Below the pieces are notes generated by a model. The model searched no databases, was not told the origin of the DNA, and saw only the letters and a list, made by a program, of their open reading frames with translations. Made by a program: the position numbers and the translations under genes. Of a stretch of 64,000 nt of DNA, positions 46,186 through 56,275 are shown piece by piece. Within the stretch, counting starts at the first letter, position 1. The number at the start of each line of letters is the position of its first letter. The stretch is taken from positions 310,001-374,000 of the forward strand of contig OY759225.1 of assembly GCA_963662175.1 (NCBI GenBank), read 5' to 3'. This DNA comes from Aradus depressus. Taxonomy: Eukaryota > Arthropoda > Insecta > Hemiptera > Aradidae.

Positions 46186-46506
46186 GTAAGTACTTTGTAA
46201 AATTATTTGATTGTCTCCTAATTATATTTTTGAGTGTTATATATATTTTGTTTTCTCTTTAATTCCGATATTATCTAAATAAATTCATCAATTAGTTTCG
46301 TTCATTTTCTCAAATTTGTTTCGTTTATTGTTTATATTCGTGTTTATATATGTAGTTTATTTCATTTTTGTTTCGTTCGTTGTTTGCCTACGTGTTTTAT
46401 ATAGTTAAATTTCAAATTTGTTTTGTTCGTGTTATATTTTTTACATTTATAGAAAAGTTTGGTTCATTGTTATTCATTTTGTTTTCTTTAATACGTGTTG
46501 GATTAG
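46186..46506 (+). other. Possible 5'-leader intron of polB
   Basis: A strong donor ACA/GTAAGTAC at 46186 and an acceptor GGATTAG at 46500-46506 after a T-rich tract would join the promoter-proximal leader to sequence nine bases upstream of the ATG at 46515. This is inference only. Confidence 0.35.
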
Positions 46507-46924
46507 ACTTAAATATGGAAGGTGATAGCGAAGTGTTTTTTCATATTTGTAAATTCTGTGCGATGTCTTTTAATAGAAAATATAATTGCACTAGACATGA
46601 ATATACATGTGAACAATTATCGAATGATGACGGTTTTAATGCAATTGCCGACACTATCTGTGAAAATTGTGGCAAAACATTTTCTCACACAGACAGCAGC
46701 ATGAGACATGAAGTAGGTTGTTATGGTAGCAATTACAACTTAACTTGTAAATATTGTAGTTGCACGTTCTCAAACCGCATATTGCACGAAAAACATGAAA
46801 ATGCTTGTTCAGACGAACCTCCTAATAAAAGACAACGGAAAACTATTAAAGAACTGTTAGCCTCCAGACCGGATAATCAAGGAATATCCGAATACGAGAC
46901 TGCTTTCGGAGGAAAATTAAAATT

Positions 46925-47349
46925 TTGGAGTCTTTTTTTCAAGTTATTCTATTCTAGAGGTATAACGTTACAATTAATTATGTTCATCTTATAATTCTAT
47001 TTACTCCAATCATTTGTAAGAGAGACCAGAACGGAAACGCGAATCTTAATTCCACATTTTAATTAAAAACCCAATGTGAAATTTGGAAAACCCCGGAGGT
47101 GTCGTATAAGACGCTCCTTCCTTGCATAGCCTTTTGTTAACCGCCGCTTATTCAGAAGTTATCGGGACTCAATAAGAATAGAATACTATCTTTCCATGTC
47201 CATCCCTTGGGAAACAACCCTATCTTTGCTAACCATGCCCTCTAGCAAATAACTTAGTTATGTACAAAAGAAACGGAAGATTGGATAGGTTGACAAAGCC
47301 TACATTGTAGAAATATCTCATATCCAAGATAATTCGACACTCCATTTTT
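46925..47349. other. Unidentified insertion within polB copy 2
   Basis: Sequence absent from copy 1, lying between the zinc-finger region and the central domain. Its edges show GGAGTC (46926) and GACACTCC (47337), a weak inverted pair, with T-rich flanks. There is no poly-A tail, LTR or convincing splice pair. It could be a small DNA transposon remnant. Confidence 0.45.
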
Positions 47350-49409
47350 TATTCGCAATGAAAATTTTACCGATATCAACAGTTTCCTTACAGCAGTTAA
47401 TGATAAGATAGTAACAAAACTTAATGAAACCCTAGACCGGCATAAATCTCTCAAATTCAATTTATTTTTAGATATTGAGTTAATTAATCAAACTTGTGAA
47501 ATATTAACAGCTTCACTAAAAACAAAAAAATCATCTTTATTAATAGAATCCAACATTAGCACAATTTTGGAAAATCAATATAATAAATTAATAAAAGAGT
47601 TGGAAGACATTGAGACCAAGAAAAGCGGTTGGAAATTGTATATAATTAATGGCCTCAGGATAAGAACATCCAAAAATAAACCTTTACGAGGGAAATCATA
47701 TATAGATTTACCACCAAACATTCGTGATAAACATGCATGTATCAATGTAAAAAACTATGACAACAAATGTTTTATGTACATTATATTAGCTAAATTCGTA
47801 GACAGAGATGCTGATCGTGTATCCAAATATAAGGTATTACAAGATAAATATAATTTCGAAAATGTTACATTTCCTGTTTCATTGAGGGACATTAAGAAAT
47901 TTGAAGACAACAATAACATTTCCATAAACGTTTTCGGTATTGATGATAAAAAAAATATCTACCCATTAAAGATTGTTAAAAAAGAGCTAATAGACCACAG
48001 AGATTTGTTGTTGCTTGAGGAAGGTGACAAACAACACTATGTATATATAAAACATTTTGATAGACTAATTAGAAGCCAGCTTACAAAACATAGAAGTAGT
48101 ATATATGTCTGCAAGCGTTGTCTCACATATTTTTATCATGAAACAACTTCACTTTGCGATTTCGAAGACCATAAAAAATTGTGCAATGATAATAAACCCT
48201 GTAAAGTCCAACTTCCAAACCCTCACAAAGCCTTTATACAATTTGAACACACAGAAAGACAAATCCGCGTACCATACGTGATTTATGCTGATTTCGAAGC
48301 AATTTTAGAGCCAATACCCCCCATTGATGATCCTAACGTTAAAACTACTCCCTACCAAAAGCATAAGCCCATATCTTTTTGTGCCCATGTAAAATCTAGT
48401 CCCGGAATCAATAATACCATAAGTTCTGAACCTTTAATCTATAGAGCCCCGATGCACCAGCTCAATTTATGAGATACATCACAGATGTAGCCAGACAAAT
48501 AAGTAATGTATATAAAACAAACCGAAGTATGCAAATTAATCACAATGAAATTAAAGAATGGAATGATGCAAGAACGTGTTATTTGTGTAATCAGGGATTC
48601 ACTGAAAATAATCATAAAGTAAAAGATCATTGTCACATTTCAGGAAAATTCCGTGGTGCAGCTTGCAATAATTGTAATTTGAAAGCAAAACACGTTTCTT
48701 TCATTCCAGTAATAATTCATAATTTGTCCGGCTATGACAGCCATTTCATAGTAAAAGAATTAGGTCTTGAACCTGATAATGTTGAAGTGATCCCTAACAC
48801 ACAAGAGAAGTACATATCTTTCACTAAATACGTAGGAGATATAAAACTCAGATTTATTGATTCTTTTAGATTCACGGCAGCTAGTCTATCTCACTTAATC
48901 AGTACATTACCAAAAACTGAATTTAAAGAAACCAGTAAATTTTTCACCCCTAGCGAAATCCCTCTAGTAACAAGAAAAGGTGTTTTTCCATACGATTATT
49001 TAGATTCGGAAGATAAATTAAATGATACATCCCTCCCGCCCAAAGAAGCTTTTTACTCAAAATTAAATGAAGAGGATATTTCTGAAAATGATTATGATCA
49101 TGCAAAGAAGGTCTGGGAACAATTTAAATGTAAAAACCTAGGAGAATACAGCGATTTATATTTAAAAACTGATGTTTACTTCTCTGCGATGTATTCGAAT
49201 ACTTCTTGTAATGATAAAATCCCATAAAGTTGACCCAGCACATTACTTCACTGCACCTGGCATGACGTGGGATGCAATGTTAAAATATACGAATATTAAA
49301 CTAGATTTGTTAACTGACTACGAAATGATATTAATGATGGAACGTGGAATTAGAGGCGGTATTTGTCAAGTGTCTCACCGATTTGCCGAGGCTAACAACA
49401 AAGACTTAC

Positions 49410-49676
49410 AGCACACCCTCTCTATCAGGCCTCGCCGTTCTCCCTTCAAACTGCCTGCTATAGGGCCTGCTGCGGGGAGAGGCCTGGTCGCGCCTCCCTT
49501 TGTCCCCTGGTCGGGCCTCGCCGCTCGTGGGGTGGCCCCTTGTCTCTGCCTGGCTTTTCTGTCTCGCACCTCTTGGTCTCCTGGTGAAGAGCTTAACCCC
49601 GACATTAATATCGCTGTACCGGGCACTCATGACCCTTAGCGGTTGAAATGCCCTCCAAAAAAAAAACAAAAAAAAA
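49410..49676 (+). mobile_element. GC-rich SINE-like insertion in polB copy 2
   Basis: The 267 bp insert begins AGCACACCCTCTCTATC, is GC-rich and unlike its surroundings, and ends in an A-rich tail. It is bounded by a perfect 13 bp duplication, AACAAAGACTTAC, at 49397-49409 and 49677-49689. Removing it restores polymerase codons around NKDL without loss. No clear tRNA-type A or B box was found, so its family is unknown. Confidence 0.9.
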
Positions 49677-50960
49677 AACAAAGACTTACCACATTACAAT
49701 CCACAAAAACAAAGCAGTTATATTATGTATTTTGACGCGAACAATTTATACGGCATGGCAATGAGTCAATATCTACCAACCGGGGGGTTTGAGTGGGTTC
49801 AAAATATTGATACTATAGATAGTAAATGGATAAATGACATTGAAGAAAACGGGGAACATGGTTATGTTTTTGATGTTAATATTAATTACCCTGAGCATTT
49901 ACACGAATACCAATGCGATTTGCCATTTTTACCAGACAATATTGCTCCTCCAAACAGTAAAATAAAAAAGCTAATACCCCATCTAGGACCTAGAAGTAAT
50001 TATGTTGTACATTATAAAGCTCTAAAGCAGGCTCTTTCCCACGGCTTAGAAATAACAAAAATCAACAGAATTCTTAAATTCAAACAAAGTCAATGGCTAA
50101 AACCTTATATAGATTTGAATACAGAATTAAGAAAAGCTGCTACAAATGATTTTGAAAAAGACTTTTATAGATTATTAAATAATGCAGTATTTGGAAAAAC
50201 TATGGAGTCCATACGCAAGAGATTAGATATTAAATTAGTAACGAACATGAAAAAAGCATTGAAACTTATTGCAAAACCTAACTTCAAAGACCGTACCATT
50301 TACTCAGAAAATTTAGTCGCAATCCAAATGGAAAAAAATTCCCTTTATTTTAATAAACCAATTTATGTAGGACAAGCAATTTTGGATATTTCAAAGACAA
50401 TAATGTACGAATTTCATTATAACGTTATGTTGAAGAAATGTGGCCCTAATACTATTTTGCTATACACCGATACAGATTCCTTAATTTATCTAATACTAAC
50501 TAATGATGCTTATGACGACTTAAAAAATATGGATGAACATTTTGATACTTCAGATTATCCCATTAACCACAAATGCTTTTCATTGAAAAATAAGAAAGTA
50601 CTAGGAAAATTCAAGGATGAGTTGAACGGAGTTGCAATGTGGAAATTTGTCGGACTTCGTCCAAAAATGTATGCAATAAAAATTGATGACATTATTAAGA
50701 AAAGGGCCAAGGGAGTCAAAGCAGCTTCCTTAAAGAAACATATAACTTTTGAAGATTACGAAAATATTCTTTTTCAACAGAGTGAAATGACCACCCCTAT
50801 GCGTATGTTCCAATCAAAGGAGCATACAATCACAACAGTTGAAATAAATAAAAGTTCTTCATCTAGCAGGGACGATAAGAGATTTATTTTAGATGATGGG
50901 ATTCGGACCCTTCCTTATGGTCATAAAAATCTAAATTTACCTGACTGTTTATTAGTTTGA

Positions 50961-51505
50961 ATTTATTTTATAAAAGCCGATTATTATTTTTGTTTGTTAC
51001 TTTTCGTTGAAGATAATATATTTATTTGTTTTGAGCCTAATGGTTTATTACCATTTTGTTGTATGAACTTATGTCATAAAAAAGATTCAAGTATGAATGG
51101 AGGTCCCTGGCGTGGTGCGTAAGGCACCCGTAAACCAGAATGAAGGTCACTGGCGAGGTAGTAAAATACCCGAAAACCTAACTGATGTAACGAAAACATA
51201 GTAGAGAAAAAAGGAAAATAATAAAAATAAAATTAACATGTAAAAAAAATAATAAAGCCCTTCAGGCTACAACTTCATAAAGCGCCTGAGGCTTTAACTT
51301 CGCCAAAGCCCGTTCCAAGCCGGGTTACAAAAGAAGGAGGAGGGTCTCAGGCTTTAACTTCACCAAAGCCCCGTTCCAAGCCGGGTAATGAACGAATTAT
51401 AGAATAGCTTGTACAATCTTGTATACAAAATAAAACCTATCTTTGCCCCCTCGATGTTGTAATAATCACACCACATCTGCAACCTCATGGTAGTCAGCGG
51501 AAAAC
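50961..51505. other. Intergenic region with conserved repeats downstream of polB
   Basis: Holds two GGTC(A/C)CTGGCG(T/A)GGT units (51102, 51145) related to 35381-35486. Two tandem ~70 bp blocks of GGCTTTAACTTC(G/A)CCAAAGCCC and GTTCCAAGCCGGGT follow (51291-51388). No coding frame. It could be a transcript end or replication-related region. Confidence 0.7.
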
Positions 51506-51541
51506 TATAAATAGCCGGAAGGCACTGATGTTTACTCAGTA
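51506..51541 (+). promoter_or_regulatory. Core promoter of the ATPase gene
   Basis: TATAAATA at 51506-51513. Initiator CTCAGT has its A at 51538, exactly 32 nt downstream. The leader to the ATG at 51548 would be only 10 nt. Confidence 0.8.
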
Positions 51542-51547
51542 GTCATC

Positions 51548-52207
51548 ATGCGCTTCGTGAAGCAGGAACAAAATCTTAAAGTGTTCTATAATGTCGGCAA
51601 TAGCTTACCTCGAGATCCCAAACATGGCCCTTTGTTTCCATCTAATTGCGGTAAAACCAACTTGATGCTGGCCTTACTATATGACCCCCATGGACCTAAG
51701 TTTGAGAACATATATCTTTTCAGCAAAACATTAAACCAACCTAAATACATACAGCTCTCGAAAGTTTTGGAAACAATTAAGGATATACATTTTTTTCCAT
51801 ATGGAGATCATTCGGAAATTCCTAATCCCAGTTTGGCTTTACCTAATTCTATTTTCATATTCGATGATATTTCATGCGACAGACAGGATCCAATCAGGTC
51901 TTACTTCTGTCAAGGACGTCATAATGGTGTCGACAGTTTTTATCTGGCACAGAGTTATACTCGCGTCCCAAAACATTTGATTCGGGACAATGCTAATTTC
52001 ATAATAGTCTTCAAACAAGATAATTTAAATATGAAGAGAATTTATGAAGACCATGTGAATTCTGACATGACCATTAATGATTTCAAAGAAATTTGTCAAA
52101 CATGTTGGGGGAGAGATAAGTATGGGTTTCTGGTTATCGATAAAGATAGTGATCTCAATAATGGGCGTTACCGCAAGGGTTTCGATACCTATATAATAGT
52201 TCAGTAG
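51548..52207 (+). CDS. Polinton packaging ATPase (FtsK/HerA-type)
   Basis: This 219-residue P-loop ATPase would pump element DNA into a capsid. The phosphate-binding loop reads PSNCGKTNLM, but the residue at the usual first Gly is Phe (LFPSNCGKT), and the preceding stretch (PRDPKHGPL) looks altered compared with the GPSNCGKT form usual in Polintons. The acidic strand SIFIFDDIS is the Walker B motif. A conserved DSFYLAQSYTRVPKHLIRDN segment follows. The frame is uninterrupted. The start is placed by the promoter 10 nt upstream. Its 3' end overlaps the next gene's promoter. Activity is doubtful if the loop is truly mutated. Confidence 0.88.
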   Translation: MRFVKQEQNLKVFYNVGNSLPRDPKHGPLFPSNCGKTNLMLALLYDPHGPKFENIYLFSKTLNQPKYIQLSKVLETIKDIHFFPYGDHSEIPNPSLALPNSIFIFDDISCDRQDPIRSYFCQGRHNGVDSFYLAQSYTRVPKHLIRDNANFIIVFKQDNLNMKRIYEDHVNSDMTINDFKEICQTCWGRDKYGFLVIDKDSDLNNGRYRKGFDTYIIVQ

Positions 52208-52224
52208 TCAAAGATCTATCCAGT
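52190..52224 (+). promoter_or_regulatory. Core promoter of the fourth-position gene, inside the ATPase 3' end
   Basis: TATATAAT at 52190 lies within the last codons of the ATPase frame. Initiator TCCAGTC has its A at 52222, exactly 32 nt downstream. ATG at 52237. Confidence 0.78.
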
Positions 52225-52236
52225 CAATCACAAACC

Positions 52237-53298
52237 ATGGAAGGAGCAACATCTAAGAGTGTCACTAGAGAACTCGAAGACATCAAAAGGTCCATACGAG
52301 ACAAATGTTATTTTTTGAAACGTAAAAGACAGGAATATGAGGAACATTTAAAATTAAAGTATAGGCCTATCATAAAACCTCTTGAGAATTTACTCCAGGA
52401 CCGAGTCATTGATAAGCCAAATCTCAAACAAGAAACAATGGAAAGCAAAATTAGACCATCTTTCTTACCCATTCCATCTACATCACGGTATGAACGAGAA
52501 GGAGAACGATTAGTGAAAGACGAAGTGGACGTACAATGGACTCCCAAATGGCATAAACAGACCCATTCTCCGACAGACCTCCGGTTCGAGGAAGCATCAT
52601 GTGCTCCCTCCCCTTCTACCTACGTAGATACACAGGATAGGGACAAAAGAACGGCCGAACCAACATGTATGCCTAGTTACTTGTGCGAGGAAGAAGTGAT
52701 TGAAACACCTTCCACGCCATTAGAGGAAGTTCAAACTGCGGCAATGTCTCTGAAAGGAAGAGAATTGGTTAGAAAGGGTTTGGAAGAGGTTGGTCCTATG
52801 ATTTTGATCCTCCTGGTGATTTTGATAGCCAGTACGGGATCCGCTACGATGGTGGAAATTTAATAATCGGAGATACAATAGTGTCCATAAGAGAAGATTG
52901 GCTAGATGTCGATGGAAATTTATACCAGGCCACACCAGGATTGTTCGAGCTTCTTTTCAAGAAGCAGCCAAATTGAAAATTGGTAAAAAGAAATTGATAT
53001 GAATAAATATAAAGAAATATTGAAGCTAACCAACGCACATAAGAAACGGTATAGCGAATCCGGAGGCTTGAACGTTCTTCCAAATTATTCGAAATATAGA
53101 GAAGTCATCTGTAAGCTTTTTCCAACCTCCACTACATCTACTTTGAAGAAAAAGAAAACTGGAAAGGGAGTTAATTTAAATCCAAATGATCTAGTTGAAA
53201 AATTAAGATATCTTTATGAAAATTTGACAAATGCAAACAGCTGGAAAAGCATAGAAAAAATTGAAATCCAATTGAAAAAAGGTGGGATCATTGTATAA
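52237..53298 (+). pseudogene. Conserved Polinton protein of unknown function, frameshifted
   Basis: The first part (52237 to about 52795) has a basic, coiled-coil-like N-terminus and a variable middle. The apparent hydrophobic tail of that frame (LILLVILIA) is an artefact: another frame over the same bases, from about 52798, encodes DFDSQYGIRYDG and later TPGLFELLFKK, a pattern I recognise from an uncharacterised protein common in arthropod Polintons. It stops at about 52975. A third frame from about 52987 supplies NKYKEILKLTNAH and the C-terminal NDLVEKLRYLYE region to 53298. One gene with at least two lesions is the simplest reading. Function unknown, perhaps virion-associated. Confidence 0.75.
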
Positions 53299-53334
53299 AT
53301 AAGATATCAAATCATTAGTCCATTCATTCACAGT
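53294..53334 (+). promoter_or_regulatory. Core promoter of the integrase gene, overlapping the upstream stop codon
   Basis: TATAAATA at 53294-53301 contains the TAA stop (53296-53298) of the preceding gene. Initiator TTCATTC has its A at 53326, exactly 32 nt downstream. ATG at 53339 gives a 13 nt leader. Confidence 0.82.
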
Positions 53335-53338
53335 CAAG

Positions 53339-54268
53339 ATGTCTGATGTTAAACATCAAATTGTAAACGAGTTGCACAAACCTGTGAGAAGAATATTTAG
53401 GAGGCGATCCATGATACTGAAAGGTATAGACGATTTGTGGCAAGCAGATTTGATTGAACTAATACCATATGCAAAGGATAATAGTGGTTTTAAATATGTC
53501 CTGACCGTAATTGACTGTTTTTCTAAATTTGCTTGGGCTGTTCCCATAAAACGAAAAACTGACAAAGAAGTGACTGATGCATTTCAAAGTATTCTCAAAG
53601 GAGAGCGACGACCTGGAAACCTACAGACTGATGAGGGAAAGGAATTTTATAATGTAAAATTCAAAAATCTAATGAAAACTTACAATATAAATCATTACTC
53701 AACATATAGCAATATAAAAGCTTGCATTGTCGAACGGTTCAATCGTACTCTAAAAAATGTAATTTGGAAACAGTTTAGTTTACAAGGTTCCTACAAATGG
53801 ATGCCTGTGATTCAGTCATTAGTGCTCAGATATAATAACACGAAACATCGAACCATAAATATGAAACCCTGCTGTGTCAAGGGAAAAGTTAAGGAAAAAT
53901 TGCTGTTGGAAAACGTATATTCGAAAAAAGGTTTACCCCAGAAACCAAAATATAAAGTAGGTGATTTCGTAAGAATATCAAAACATAAAAGCGCATTCGC
54001 TAAAGGATACAAACCCTCTTGGTCGACGGAAATATTTCAAATTAATGAAGTAAAACGAACCATACCCATCACTTATCATCTAAAGGACAATCAGGACGAG
54101 CTGATTGCCGGTGGGTTCTATGAACAAGAAATACAACCTGTTAAACATCCTGATATTTTTTTGGTAGAAAAGGATTTGAAAAGAAAAGGGGATAAAGTTT
54201 ATGTTAAGTGGTTGGGATTCGATGCTAAACACAATAGTTGGGTTGAAAAGAAAAATCTCAACCTATAA
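53339..54268 (+). CDS. Polinton integrase (RVE family) with C-terminal chromodomain
   Basis: This 309-residue retroviral-type integrase would insert the element with 6 bp duplications. The catalytic acidic residues are visible as D37 (LWQADLIELI), D98 (NLQTDEGKEFY) and E132 (CIVERFNRTLK), with YVLTVIDCFSKFAWAVP between. A helical and SH3-like middle (PKYKVGDFVRISKHK) precedes a chromodomain at about residues 262-309 (VEKDLKRKGDKVYVKWLGF, NSWVEKKNL). The frame is complete, and its TAA stop lies within the next promoter. No N-terminal zinc finger is evident. Confidence 0.93.
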   Translation: MSDVKHQIVNELHKPVRRIFRRRSMILKGIDDLWQADLIELIPYAKDNSGFKYVLTVIDCFSKFAWAVPIKRKTDKEVTDAFQSILKGERRPGNLQTDEGKEFYNVKFKNLMKTYNINHYSTYSNIKACIVERFNRTLKNVIWKQFSLQGSYKWMPVIQSLVLRYNNTKHRTINMKPCCVKGKVKEKLLLENVYSKKGLPQKPKYKVGDFVRISKHKSAFAKGYKPSWSTEIFQINEVKRTIPITYHLKDNQDELIAGGFYEQEIQPVKHPDIFLVEKDLKRKGDKVYVKWLGFDAKHNSWVEKKNLNL

Positions 54269-54300
54269 ATATACGTCATTCTACGTGCATCTTCCATTCT
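54264..54300 (+). promoter_or_regulatory. Core promoter of the protease gene, overlapping the integrase stop codon
   Basis: TATAAATA at 54264-54271 contains the integrase TAA (54266-54268). Initiator TTCCATTCT has its A at 54296, exactly 32 nt downstream. Confidence 0.82.
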
Positions 54301-54327
54301 TCATTCAACCTTCGTACTGTGAACATC

Positions 54328-54822
54328 ATGGACAGTAAATCCAACAAAACGAAGCTAGTTAAAAAAAAGCGCGTGATTCCGAATCCTAAAAAAATTGGAG
54401 GAATTCGTAAAATACTCAACATTAATCATACTCTATCTGAAGAAACAAAAAATGTTTTCAAGAGTTTTCCATCAATGGCACTTAGTAATTTTGATTTGAT
54501 AAAATTTGCAAAAAAGAATAAACTTCAGAATTTTAGAGGGGTTTTCATGAGAGATACCTTACCGAGTAAACCTTATAGTAAAGAAAACGCTATTTTCAAT
54601 TTAGATAAAAGTAGTGGTAAAGGCACTCATTGGGTATGCTACAGGAAAAATGGGAAATACGTTAAATTCTTTGATAGTGCGGGCACAAGTGGCCCCCCTT
54701 CGGAACTCGTGCGCTATCTGAAAGGGTGTCGAATAACGTTTGACTGCAAAACCTATCAAAGCTCCAACTCGAATATCTGTGGTCATTTATGTTTATTATT
54801 CCTGTTAAATCTTATAAATTAG
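54328..54822 (+). CDS. Polinton cysteine protease (adenain-like maturation protease)
   Basis: This 164-residue protease is placed at ATG 54328. An upstream in-frame GTG at 54319 is not needed, and 54328 is 32 nt after the predicted transcription start. The order of active-site residues matches adenovirus-type proteases: H101 (GTHWVCYR), D116 (FFDSAG), Q144 (TYQSSNSN) and C151 (ICGHLCLLFLL). The N-terminus is strongly basic (KLVKKKRVIPNPKK). It would process capsid precursors during particle maturation. The frame is intact. Confidence 0.92.
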   Translation: MDSKSNKTKLVKKKRVIPNPKKIGGIRKILNINHTLSEETKNVFKSFPSMALSNFDLIKFAKKNKLQNFRGVFMRDTLPSKPYSKENAIFNLDKSSGKGTHWVCYRKNGKYVKFFDSAGTSGPPSELVRYLKGCRITFDCKTYQSSNSNICGHLCLLFLLNLIN

Positions 54823-54885
54823 ACTGTCATTCATAATTTCATTCATTCATCGTCTGGACGTCGAATGATGCACATCAGGAGAGTA

Positions 54886-54922
54886 TATAAAGGCGTTAGG
54901 AAATCATCACAAACGTTTATTC
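54886..54922 (+). promoter_or_regulatory. Core promoter of the major capsid gene
   Basis: GTATATAAAGG with TATAAA at 54886. Initiator-like GTTTATTC has its A at 54919, 33 nt downstream. ATG at 55011. Confidence 0.65.
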
Positions 54923-55010
54923 TACCTATAACTGACAAAGGATCAACACCTCTGACTAAAGAGAATATTTCCTTTCTTCGTTTGGTCGGGTACAAAGTAT
55001 TGTCTTCGAC

Positions 55011-56238
55011 ATGGACATCTTAGATTTGGAACACGCAACTTTGGATAGTTCCATAGAAGGCGTGGAATATCATTCTCATTACCCTTACGCGTCGAGTAAA
55101 CTTCAGGCTGGAGATGAAATAAGAATTGCTGTACAACATCAAGACATATACACTTTGCCATCGTACAGTTTTCTTTATTTAGAAGGTCGGTTTTTGAAAG
55201 AGGATGGTACGGCGGTACCAACATCATCCAAATTAACGAATAATGCATTCGCATTCTTATTTGATGAAATCAGATATGATTTATGTGGAATCGAAATAGA
55301 TCGGGTTAGAAATCCGGGTATAACTACCACTTTGAAGGGCTTAGTGTCGTACAGAAACGGGTCAGTCAATCTGGAGAGTCAGGGCTGGTGTTCTTCTAAT
55401 AGCAGTACTTTGAACATTACATCGCCTGAGGGATATTTCAACGTTTGTATACCTCTCAGCAGCCTTCTTGCGTTCGAAGAAGATTATAAAAAAGTTATAA
55501 TTAACGTTAAACAGGAATTGGTGCTTATTAGATCCAGAAGAGACGACAATTGTTACTTAGTCGCGGCTAATAATGAAAATAACCTTGCAGAAAGGGCTAA
55601 AATCGAGCTTACCAAACTTTGTTGGAAACTCCCGTACGTAACAGTTAATGAATATAGAAGATTATCGCTTCTTCGACATTTGAGATCGGAGAAAGTAATT
55701 TCGGTTGGCTTCAGGAGTTGGGAGTTGTACGAATACCCGCTATTACCTGCTACACAAAGACAAGTGTGGGCGGTTAAAACATCTAATCAGATGGAGAAAC
55801 CTCGATACATAATATTAGCATTCTCAACCAACAGGACAAATAACATTCATAGGGATGCTGCCTCTTTTGATCATTGTCATCTGTCCAATGTTAAACTGTA
55901 CCTAAATTCGAAATCATATCCCTATGATGATCTTAATATTAACTTTGATAGAAATCAATATGCAGTTTTTTACTACATGTACGCAGGTTTCCAAAGCTCT
56001 TATTACCCCGAATAACCATCACATCCCCTACTTTCAAAATTTCAAGGACAAAGCTCCTTTAGCGGTGATAGATTGTCCAAAGCAATCGGAGTCCATTAAG
56101 ACCGGACCGGTGGACGTTCGTCTAGAATTTGAAGCGACGCAAGCTTTCCCTGCTGATACCACGGCTTATTGCATAATCATACATGATAGCGCCATAGAAT
56201 ACAACCCCCTCACAAATGTATTGCGAAGACTGCTATAA
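55011..56238 (+). pseudogene. Polinton major capsid protein (double jelly-roll), one frameshift
   Basis: The first frame (55011 to about 55990) gives about 325 residues with SYSFLYLEGRFLKEDG, NNAFAFLFDEIRYDLCGIEI and ELYEYPLLPATQRQVWAV, a pattern I associate with Polinton/adintovirus-type major capsid proteins. After QSSYY the frame is lost by a one-base change. The neighbouring frame continues with VIDCPKQSESIKTGPVDVR and ends at TAA 56236-56238. The total span of 1228 bases fits one single-base indel in a gene of about 409 codons. The protein would form the icosahedral shell. The stop codon lies inside the next promoter. Confidence 0.85.
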
Positions 56239-56270
56239 ATAACAACCCTGTTTCAATTAGACCTCAGTTG
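56234..56270 (+). promoter_or_regulatory. Core promoter of the last Polinton gene, overlapping the capsid stop codon
   Basis: TATAAATA at 56234-56241 contains the capsid TAA (56236-56238). Initiator CCTCAGT has its A at 56266, exactly 32 nt downstream. ATG at 56276 gives a 10 nt leader. Confidence 0.83.
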
Positions 56271-56275
56271 CAACC

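Larger units (their letters stand above)
46515..50960 (+). pseudogene. polB: Polinton DNA polymerase B, copy 2, broken by frameshifts and two insertions
   Basis: Protein-primed family B polymerase; ATG at 46515. Three C2HC-type fingers open it (CKFCAMSFNRKYNCTRHEYTC; CENCGKTFSHTDSSMRH; CKYCSCTFSNRILHEKH). Similarity to copy 1 then breaks at about 46925 and resumes near 47350, leaving about 420 bp of unrelated sequence. Exonuclease motif VIYADFEAIL lies near 48275. Frameshifts occur at about 48445 and twice near 49172-49205. A SINE (49410-49676) sits at NKDL. Motif A is YFDANNLYGMAMSQYL, motif B NNAVFGKTMESI and motif C YTDTDSLIY (about 50462-50488). The last frame, 49681-50960, is intact. It would replicate the element. 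Confidence 0.92.

Noticed and set aside
46925..47349. Spliceosomal intron in polB
   Set aside because: No convincing GT/AG pair at the homology breakpoints, and copy 1 is continuous here.
52790..52863. C-terminal transmembrane helix in the Polinton protein
   Set aside because: The alternative frame over the same bases encodes a conserved Polinton segment, so the hydrophobic stretch arises after a frameshift.
54319..54327. Upstream GTG start of the protease
   Set aside because: The ATG at 54328 is three codons downstream, fits the predicted leader, and is the normal eukaryotic start.
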